A stretch of DNA of 5,149 nt, taken from contig CAKOOC010000034.1 in NCBI GenBank assembly GCA_934098375.1, forward strand, positions 1 through 5,149. Direction: 5' to 3'. The translations under genes were made by a program, and so were the position numbers. Source of the DNA: an uncultured Bacilli bacterium. GTDB taxonomy: Bacteria > Bacillota_I > Bacilli_A > RF39 > UBA660. Shown in pieces: positions 1 through 3,805 of this stretch; within the stretch, counting starts at the first letter, position 1, and the number at the start of each line of letters is the position of its first letter. Below the pieces are notes generated by a model. It ran no database searches. It was given only the letters and a program-made list of their open reading frames with translations, and was not told where the DNA came from.

Positions 1-3
1 ATA

Positions 4-74
4 TCCATATAAAGTGAATTAAACCCAACTCAATACTTTTGGAGACTCCTATGCTACCATTATACCACACCCCT
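4..74 (-). pseudogene. Degenerate tRNA-Trp-like gene (CCA anticodon)
   Basis: Read on the minus strand from 74 down, the 5' half looks like a Firmicutes tRNA-Trp: acceptor strand AGGGGTG (74-68), a D-loop containing the invariant GG (58-57), and a seven-base anticodon loop CTCCAAA (44-38) with U33 and anticodon CCA (42-40). A T-loop-like TTTAATT (23-17) follows, in the register expected with the 4-nt variable loop of tRNA-Trp. The 3' half no longer pairs. The anticodon stem GGAGT faces AGTAT (two mismatches), the T stem keeps two of five pairs, and the acceptor 3' strand is TATATGG instead of something like CACCCCT. C56 is also replaced by T. I infer a decayed or interrupted tRNA-Trp copy. 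Alternatives are an intron or insertion displacing the true 3' half to the left of the window, or a tRNA-like transcript with another role. The identification is from recall of family sequence, not a covariance-model search. Confidence 0.5.
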
Positions 75-87
75 GTGGACATCACTA

Positions 88-117
88 ATTATACCATAAT
101 TATCTTTTGCTTTTCAA
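88..117 (-). promoter_or_regulatory. Extended -10 sigma-A promoter facing the tRNA-Trp-like remnant
   Basis: On the minus strand, TTGAAA (117-112) is followed after 18 nt by a perfect TATAAT (93-88), preceded by TGG (96-94), which gives the TGn extended -10 motif. Transcription would start near position 81, about 7 nt before the first base of the tRNA-like sequence at 74, a normal tRNA leader length. The promoter therefore looks intact although the RNA gene behind it is decayed. The perfect 7-bp inverted repeat at 86-92/96-102 overlaps the -10 box and is made of A and T only, so it may be incidental. Confidence 0.6.
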
Positions 118-172
118 GAAAATAATCATAGATTGTGCAAACAACTACAAAAAATTACATATTATATAGTAT

Positions 173-178
173 AGGTGA
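173..178 (+). promoter_or_regulatory. Ribosome binding site of cwlJ
   Basis: AGGTGA matches the part of the anti-SD complement that follows the GGAGG core (AGGTGATC) and lies 6 nt before the ATG at 185. It supports that start. No convincing sigma-A promoter is visible in 120-172; TTGTGC at 133-138 is a poor -35 candidate without a good -10 partner. Confidence 0.65.
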
Positions 179-184
179 CGAATT

Positions 185-607
185 ATGATTATAAACTATA
201 CAACTAAAGAATTAGATTTAATGGCAAGACTAATGCGTGCTGAGGCTTTAGCAGAAGGTAATTTAGGTATGCTTATGGTTGGAAATGTTATTGTAAACCG
301 TGCTCTAGCATCATGCTATACTTTTAAAAATATTCGCTCTATATATGATGTAATATATCAAAGCCCTGGTGGTTTTTCTGGAACCAATAGTTCTTTATTT
401 AATGGTAGCAGCACTACCAAAGAAAAAGATTTAGCAAAAAGATGTTTAAAAGGAGAGTATTATTTTCCAGCTACACATTCCTTATGGTTTTACGCTCCTG
501 GTAAAAACACCTGTAAAACATCATGGTATAATCAGCCTTTCGCCGGTAGTTATAAAAATCATTGCTTCTATAAACCAGAGCCAAATGTCTGTCAAGAGAT
601 TTACTAA
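185..607 (+). CDS. cwlJ: CwlJ-type spore cortex-lytic enzyme
   Basis: This 140-residue protein matches the SleB/CwlJ hydrolase family (Hydrolase_2), which cuts muralytic bonds in the spore cortex during germination. It resembles CwlJ rather than SleB: the length is nearly that of Bacillus subtilis CwlJ (142), and it has no signal peptide and no N-terminal peptidoglycan-binding domain. Characteristic segments are DLMARLMRAEA (11-21) with the presumed catalytic Glu20, GNVIVNRA (33-40), DVIYQ (55-59), SLWFYAP (99-105), SWYNQPF (113-119) and NHCFY (125-129). Cys44, 110, 127 and 136 fall where CwlJ of Bacillus has cysteines, as I recall that sequence. CwlJ is normally made in the mother cell, placed in the spore coat and dependent on GerQ; no gerQ is visible in this window. 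In Bacillus it is the cortex enzyme that responds to calcium dipicolinate. The gene stands alone, with an SD at 173-178 and a terminator over its stop codon. The family call is firm; activity in this organism is inferred. Confidence 0.88.
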   Translation: MIINYTTKELDLMARLMRAEALAEGNLGMLMVGNVIVNRALASCYTFKNIRSIYDVIYQSPGGFSGTNSSLFNGSSTTKEKDLAKRCLKGEYYFPATHSLWFYAPGKNTCKTSWYNQPFAGSYKNHCFYKPEPNVCQEIY

Positions 608-626
608 TTAACTAGTAAATTTTTTT
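599..626 (+). terminator. Intrinsic terminator overlapping the cwlJ stop codon
   Basis: ATTTACTA (599-606) pairs perfectly with TAGTAAAT (613-620) around a 6-nt loop, and the 3' arm runs into a T tract (620-626). The 5' arm contains the last codons and most of the TAA stop (605-607). The stem is A/T-rich and so modest in stability, but its shape and position support termination of cwlJ transcription. Confidence 0.65.
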
Positions 627-635
627 ATTATTTAT

Positions 636-641
636 TATAAT
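636..641 (+). promoter_or_regulatory. Possible -10 box giving a leaderless PAP2 transcript
   Basis: A perfect TATAAT lies between the cwlJ terminator and the next gene and ends 6 nt before the ATG at 648, so a start at the usual distance would fall on that ATG. No good -35 box is found 16-18 nt upstream (612-619 offers only CTAGTAAA), and in such AT-rich DNA a TATAAT can occur by chance. There is also no SD before 648. Confidence 0.3.
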
Positions 642-647
642 TAACTT

Positions 648-1259
648 ATGAAAAATAAATTTAAACAAAAAATAATTATATTATCATGTATTTTTATCAT
701 ATGGACTATTTTAGTAATTACTAATAGTCTTACTTTATTTGATGATAAAATATATCAGTTTATTATCAGTTTTCAAAATGACACTTTAACTAACATTATG
801 AAAGTTATCACTAGTTTTGCCAATCCCTTAACAATTGTAAGTCTATGTTTAGCATCACTACTGTCATTAATATGGAAATATAAAGCATCTATCTACTTAA
901 TTATTGTTACCATTATTTCTACGGTATTTAATTTTTTAACCAAAAATATTGTTTTAAGGACTAGACCTGATCATTTAAGATTAATTGAAGAAACGGGATA
1001 TAGTTTTCCCTCTGGTCATGCCATGGGAAGTATTGCCTTTTATGGATTTGTTATTTTCTTATTATCAAAAAGTAAAATTAATAAATATCTAAAAATATTT
1101 CTAAGCATTATTATAGGCCTAACAATATTTTTAATTGGAATTAGTCGTATTTACGTTGGTGTTCACTATCCATCTGATATTATTGGTGGCTTTTTACTAG
1201 GATATATAATATTAATAAGTTCGATTGAATTTTTAACTAAGAAAGGATATTTAAAATGA
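648..1259 (+). CDS. PAP2-superfamily membrane lipid phosphate phosphatase
   Basis: This is a 203-residue integral membrane protein with about six hydrophobic segments. All three signature motifs of the PAP2 (type 2 phosphatidic acid phosphatase) superfamily are present: KxxxxxxRP at Lys99-Pro107, PSGH at 121-124, and SRxxxxxHxxxD at Ser166-Asp177. His173 is the expected nucleophile, with His124 as acid and Arg167 as phosphate ligand. Family members remove phosphate from lipid phosphates on the outer membrane face. Bacterial relatives act on phosphatidylglycerophosphate (PgpB type) or undecaprenyl diphosphate (BcrC type). The motifs cannot separate these, so no gene symbol is given. Proximity to uppP favours a role in lipid carrier or envelope metabolism. 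No SD precedes the ATG; the transcript may be leaderless. The TGA stop overlaps the start of the dehydrogenase gene by 4 nt, suggesting translational coupling. The Lys-rich N-terminus before the first membrane segment fits this start. Confidence 0.9.
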   Translation: MKNKFKQKIIILSCIFIIWTILVITNSLTLFDDKIYQFIISFQNDTLTNIMKVITSFANPLTIVSLCLASLLSLIWKYKASIYLIIVTIISTVFNFLTKNIVLRTRPDHLRLIEETGYSFPSGHAMGSIAFYGFVIFLLSKSKINKYLKIFLSIIIGLTIFLIGISRIYVGVHYPSDIIGGFLLGYIILISSIEFLTKKGYLK

Positions 1260-2005
1260 AAGCATTAATTACAGGAGCAAGTAGTGGTATAGGTCAAGAA
1301 ATGGCTTACTATCTTGATAAATTAAACTATGAACTAATATTAGTAGCAAGGGATGAAAAAGCTTTAATTGAAGTTAAATCTAAGTGTCAAAATGCTAAAA
1401 TAATCGCTCTAGATTTATCAAAGATAGAAAATGTCCAAAAACTATATGAAGAAACTAAAGAAGAAAATATAGACTTTTTAATAAATGACGCCGGTTTTGG
1501 TTTATTTGGTTATTTTAATGAAACTTCTTTAGATAAAGAATTAAATATGATAAACGTAAATATAACCGCTCTTCATACTTTAACTAAATTATTTTTAAAA
1601 GATATGATTAACAAAAATTCTGGTACTATTTTAAATGTTGCATCTTCCGCTGGCTTTTTTGCTGGCCCTTATCTAAGTACTTATTATGCTACAAAAAATT
1701 ATGTTTTAAAACTTACTATGGCTATTAATGAAGAACTTAGAATGCTAAATAGCAAAGTCAAAATAGGCGCTTTATGTCCTGGACCCGTAGATACTAATTT
1801 TAATAATGTAGCGGGCGGTCATTTTAACACGAAAGCCTTAACAAGCTTGTATGTTGCAAAATATGGTATTGATAATGTTTTAAAAGGCAAAATGATTATA
1901 ATTCCATCCTTAAAAATGAAATTAGGTGTTTTTTTCTCAAGATTTCTTCCATACCGCTTACAGCTTAAAATACTTTACAAAATTCAAAAAAATAAAACAA
2001 AATAA
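1256..2005 (+). CDS. Short-chain dehydrogenase/reductase (classical SDR, DltE/YqjQ-like)
   Basis: This 249-residue soluble Rossmann-fold oxidoreductase begins with TGASSGIG (6-13), the glycine-rich dinucleotide-binding motif. Next come LVAR (29-32), whose Arg suggests preference for NADP(H), and ALDLS (51-55), which contacts the adenine ring. NDAG (77-80) replaces the usual NNAG. Catalytic residues are Asn102, Ser130, Tyr143 and Lys147 (YYATK at 143-147), and a PG motif lies in CPGPVDT (174-180). All the residues needed for activity are present. The substrate cannot be predicted; relatives are annotated only as general SDR oxidoreductases. The start has a good SD (AAAGGA at 1242-1247, 8 nt away) and overlaps the phosphatase gene by 4 nt, so the two are almost certainly cotranscribed. 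The C-terminal 30 residues are basic with a hydrophobic patch, which could touch the membrane. A link to lipid or cell-wall metabolism is inferred from neighbours only. Confidence 0.9.
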   Translation: MKALITGASSGIGQEMAYYLDKLNYELILVARDEKALIEVKSKCQNAKIIALDLSKIENVQKLYEETKEENIDFLINDAGFGLFGYFNETSLDKELNMINVNITALHTLTKLFLKDMINKNSGTILNVASSAGFFAGPYLSTYYATKNYVLKLTMAINEELRMLNSKVKIGALCPGPVDTNFNNVAGGHFNTKALTSLYVAKYGIDNVLKGKMIIIPSLKMKLGVFFSRFLPYRLQLKILYKIQKNKTK

Positions 2006-2070
2006 GTAGATTTTAATAATAAATAGATGTATATTTATTATATTGCATTTATAAAATAAAATAGGGTGGA

Positions 2071-2080
2071 AAGAGGAAAG
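2071..2080 (+). promoter_or_regulatory. Ribosome binding site that sets the uppP start
   Basis: The purine-rich AAGAGGAAAG, with GAGG at 2073-2076, lies 7 nt before the ATG at 2084. It makes that ATG the likely start and places the in-frame GTG at 2066 upstream of the SD. Confidence 0.7.
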
Positions 2081-2083
2081 ATA

Positions 2084-2896
2084 ATGTTAATAAATATTGT
2101 AAAAACTATTATTATTGGTATAATAGAAGGAGTGACCGAGTGGCTTCCTATCAGTAGTACTGGTCACATGATTCTAGCAAATGAATTTATAAAATTAGAT
2201 GTAACTGATAAATTTTGGGAAATGTTTGAAGTTGTAATTCAATTAGGTGCCATCTTTGCCGTTGTAGTTACCGTTTTTAAAGACTTATTTCCTTGGGGGT
2301 TTAATAAAACAAAAAAAGATACCCAAAACACTTTTAATTTATGGTTTAAAATAATCATTGGCTGCATTCCTTGCGCCATCATCGGTTTATTATTTGATGA
2401 TTATATTAATGCTAAATTTTATAATCCTTGGACTGTTGCTATAACACTTATCGTTTATGGTATTTGGTTCATAATTGTTGAAAATAAAAAGAAAAAGCCA
2501 AAAGTAACAGATATTAATAAACTAAGTTATTTAGATGCCTTAAAAGTTGGCTTATTTCAGGTTTTATCAATTATTCCTGGAACAAGTAGAAGTGGTTCAA
2601 CTATCATTGGTGGTTTAGAAATTGGTTTAGATCGTAAAGTTGCTACTAATTTTACTTTTTATCTATCAATTCCCGTTATGGCTGGTGCCTCTTTATTAAA
2701 ACTTATTAAATTTGGTTTTAATTTTACCGCTAGTGAACTTACCATTCTTTTAGTAGGTATGTTAACTGCTTTTATAGTTTCCATAATTTCTATAAAATTC
2801 TTACTTAAATATATTAAAAATAATGATTTTAAAGCCTTTGGCTATTATCGTATAATCTTAGGCATAATTGTATTATTATACTTTATAATAAAATAG
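2084..2896 (+). CDS. uppP: Undecaprenyl-diphosphatase (UppP/BacA family)
   Basis: UppP removes one phosphate from undecaprenyl diphosphate, regenerating the lipid carrier used for peptidoglycan and other envelope polymers; its overproduction gives bacitracin resistance in other bacteria. At 270 residues it is close to the family's usual length of about 270. It has the two inverted halves of the fold. The first carries EGVTE (15-19, the (E/Q)xxxE motif) followed by LPISSTGH (21-28). The second carries a Gln at 159 and PGTSRSGST (165-173) with the essential Arg169. Several hydrophobic helices fill the rest. I chose the ATG at 2084 over an in-frame GTG at 2066 because of the SD at 2071-2080 and because the protein then begins like other UppP proteins. 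The gene lies 78 nt after the dehydrogenase gene and 20 nt before the next gene. An A/T-only hairpin in the upstream gap is not a convincing terminator, so readthrough from the PAP2-SDR pair is possible. Confidence 0.95.
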   Translation: MLINIVKTIIIGIIEGVTEWLPISSTGHMILANEFIKLDVTDKFWEMFEVVIQLGAIFAVVVTVFKDLFPWGFNKTKKDTQNTFNLWFKIIIGCIPCAIIGLLFDDYINAKFYNPWTVAITLIVYGIWFIIVENKKKKPKVTDINKLSYLDALKVGLFQVLSIIPGTSRSGSTIIGGLEIGLDRKVATNFTFYLSIPVMAGASLLKLIKFGFNFTASELTILLVGMLTAFIVSIISIKFLLKYIKNNDFKAFGYYRIILGIIVLLYFIIK

Positions 2897-2916
2897 AACA
2901 GGTCGTGTAGTAGTAA

Positions 2917-3684
2917 ATGAAAAAAAACATCATATTAATATCACTTTTAATTCTCTTATTTGTCTTTGGCTTACTTATATATGATTTTAGTGATAATCTA
3001 AATAAAGAAATAATTAATAAAAATTGGTTTTTAGTTGACCATAATGATTTATATGAAATATCTTTTAAAGACAATAATTTTGTTTATTTAAAAAATAATA
3101 AAAAAATTGTTGATTTCGAAGATTGCAAAAATTATCACTTTAATAATAGTACTAATGTAGTTAAACTAGGATGCAGTAATAAAAAAGCTTATATTGCTTC
3201 TTTTGATGAAAATACATTAACTATGACTATTGATAATAAAGAAAATACTTATTATTCTTCAAAAGATTTAGCATATGAAGAAAACTTTAAAAAACAAAAT
3301 GAGTTAACTGATGATGAATATAAATCTTTAATCGCGATTGATTTATCCGAATATAGCTCAATAACTATGAAAGAATTAAATAGCATTTATAAAGGAAAAA
3401 AGAAAGTATACATTGCCTTAGTTAAAGAAACAATTAATTATAATAATGCATTTAATATGAATGTTTTAACAGCTATGATAAAAAATTCTACTCAAAAATA
3501 TCAGTTACTATTTATAGATAAACTTAATGAAACTAATTTAGAAAAATTAAATAGTTATACTAAACAAAAAGAATATAATGATAATGAAATATTAGTTTAT
3601 GAGGTTGGTAATAAGAAATTTAAATTAAAGGAAAAAATTAAAATTACCAGTAAAGAAGAAATGAAAGAAAAACAAAATTTATAG
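2917..3684 (+). CDS. Membrane-anchored protein of unknown function, possible cysteine-less thioredoxin-like domain
   Basis: I do not recognise this 255-residue protein by family. An N-terminal hydrophobic segment (about 4-22) after MKKN acts as signal anchor and puts the rest outside the cell. Residues 30-115 look beta-rich, with two cysteines (70 and 86) that could form a disulfide. Residues 136-240 have a beta-alpha-beta-alpha pattern: KKVYIALV (162-169), a helix around 178-194, QLLFID (196-201), a helix 205-217, then EILVYEV (224-230). This resembles the thioredoxin-like domains of small Firmicutes exported proteins, whose 'ETCxYC' active site would align with ETINYN at 171-176; both cysteines are missing. 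That comparison is inference. The tail is Lys/Glu-rich. The gene follows uppP by 20 nt and is probably in the same operon. Its SD is weak (AGG at 2900-2902, 14 nt away), but no other start precedes the membrane segment. A terminator follows directly. Confidence 0.8.
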   Translation: MKKNIILISLLILLFVFGLLIYDFSDNLNKEIINKNWFLVDHNDLYEISFKDNNFVYLKNNKKIVDFEDCKNYHFNNSTNVVKLGCSNKKAYIASFDENTLTMTIDNKENTYYSSKDLAYEENFKKQNELTDDEYKSLIAIDLSEYSSITMKELNSIYKGKKKVYIALVKETINYNNAFNMNVLTAMIKNSTQKYQLLFIDKLNETNLEKLNSYTKQKEYNDNEILVYEVGNKKFKLKEKIKITSKEEMKEKQNL

Positions 3685-3713
3685 AAGTCTATGGTTAATG
3701 TCATAGACTTTTT
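3685..3713 (+). terminator. Intrinsic terminator after the envelope cluster
   Basis: AAGTCTATG (3685-3693) pairs perfectly over 9 bp with CATAGACTT (3702-3710) around an 8-nt loop. The 3' arm ends in a run of five T (3709-3713). It begins on the base after the TAG stop of the preceding gene. It separates the uppP cluster from the surface-protein gene, so that gene depends on its own promoter. Confidence 0.85.
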
Positions 3714-3730
3714 ACATATGCTATATTAAC

Positions 3731-3758
3731 TTGACATGGGGGGGGTTATTAGTACAAT
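3731..3758 (+). promoter_or_regulatory. Sigma-A promoter with a poly-G spacer, probably phase-variable
   Basis: The perfect -35 box TTGACA (3731-3736) and near-perfect -10 box TACAAT (3753-3758) are separated by 16 nt. Eight of the spacer bases are consecutive G (3738-3745). The start of transcription would be near 3765, giving a leader of about 20 nt before the ATG at 3786. It lies just after the terminator of the previous operon, so it is the obvious promoter of the surface-protein gene. Gain of one G would make the optimal 17-bp spacer, and loss would shorten it to 15, so tract length should set promoter strength. The promoter boxes are seen directly; phase variation is inferred. Confidence 0.75.
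3738..3745 (+). repeat. Homopolymeric G8 tract in promoter spacer
   Basis: Eight consecutive G residues occur in otherwise strongly AT-rich DNA; the next longest G run I noticed in the window is five (2295-2299, inside uppP). Mononucleotide G/C tracts of this length are prone to replication slippage. Its place between the -35 and -10 boxes makes length changes consequential. Confidence 0.9.
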
Positions 3759-3805
3759 TATATAGAAAATATCGGGTGATCTTAAATGAGAAGTTTTCTA
3801 TATAA
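3758..3805. repeat. Perfect 12-bp inverted repeat bracketing the SD and start codon
   Basis: TTATATAGAAAA (3758-3769) and TTTTCTATATAA (3794-3805) are exact inverse complements separated by 24 nt. The interval holds the SD (3775-3781) and the ATG (3786). The left arm begins on the last base of the -10 box and spans the expected transcription start, so a transcript from that start would carry only about five bases of it. The dyad therefore fits a protein-binding operator better than an RNA hairpin, unless transcription begins further upstream. The arms are A/T-rich, so chance is a real alternative. Confidence 0.6.
3775..3781 (+). promoter_or_regulatory. Ribosome binding site of the surface-protein gene
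   Basis: GGTGATC is an exact match to the 3' part of the extended SD consensus (GGAGGTGATC), with only a partial GGAGG core upstream of it. It lies 4 nt before the ATG at 3786, and the position equivalent to the core is about 9 nt away, a normal distance. It supports this start. Confidence 0.7.

Noticed and set aside
65..78. Hairpin CCACA-CCCC-TGTGG considered as a plus-strand terminator stem
   Set aside because: It is only 5 bp without a T tract, and the bases are better explained as the acceptor/D-stem start of the minus-strand tRNA-Trp-like sequence.
2016..2041. Perfect 10-bp hairpin ATAATAAATA/TATTTATTAT between the SDR and uppP genes
   Set aside because: The stem is only A/T and no T tract follows the 3' arm, so it is a poor terminator and could be chance in AT-rich DNA.
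2066..2083. In-frame GTG start that would lengthen UppP by six residues
   Set aside because: A good SD sits between this GTG and the ATG at 2084, and the shorter form begins like other UppP proteins.
2295..2299. G5 run inside uppP, considered as a slippage site
   Set aside because: It is too short to be strongly mutable and encodes Trp-Gly in an essential enzyme.
2920..2927. A8 run just after the start codon of the 2917 gene, considered as a translational phase-variation tract
   Set aside because: It encodes the ordinary MKKN start of a membrane anchor, and A runs of this length are expected in DNA this AT-rich.
2883..3074. 63-codon open frame on the minus strand across the uppP end and the next gene's start
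   Set aside because: It overlaps the coding start and membrane anchor of the 2917 gene, has no SD or recognisable product, and its content looks like the antisense of AT-rich coding DNA.
3758..3805. Inverted repeat considered as an invertible DNA switch (recombinase sites)
   Set aside because: Only 24 nt lie between the arms, too little for a normal invertible promoter segment, and no recombinase gene is in the window.
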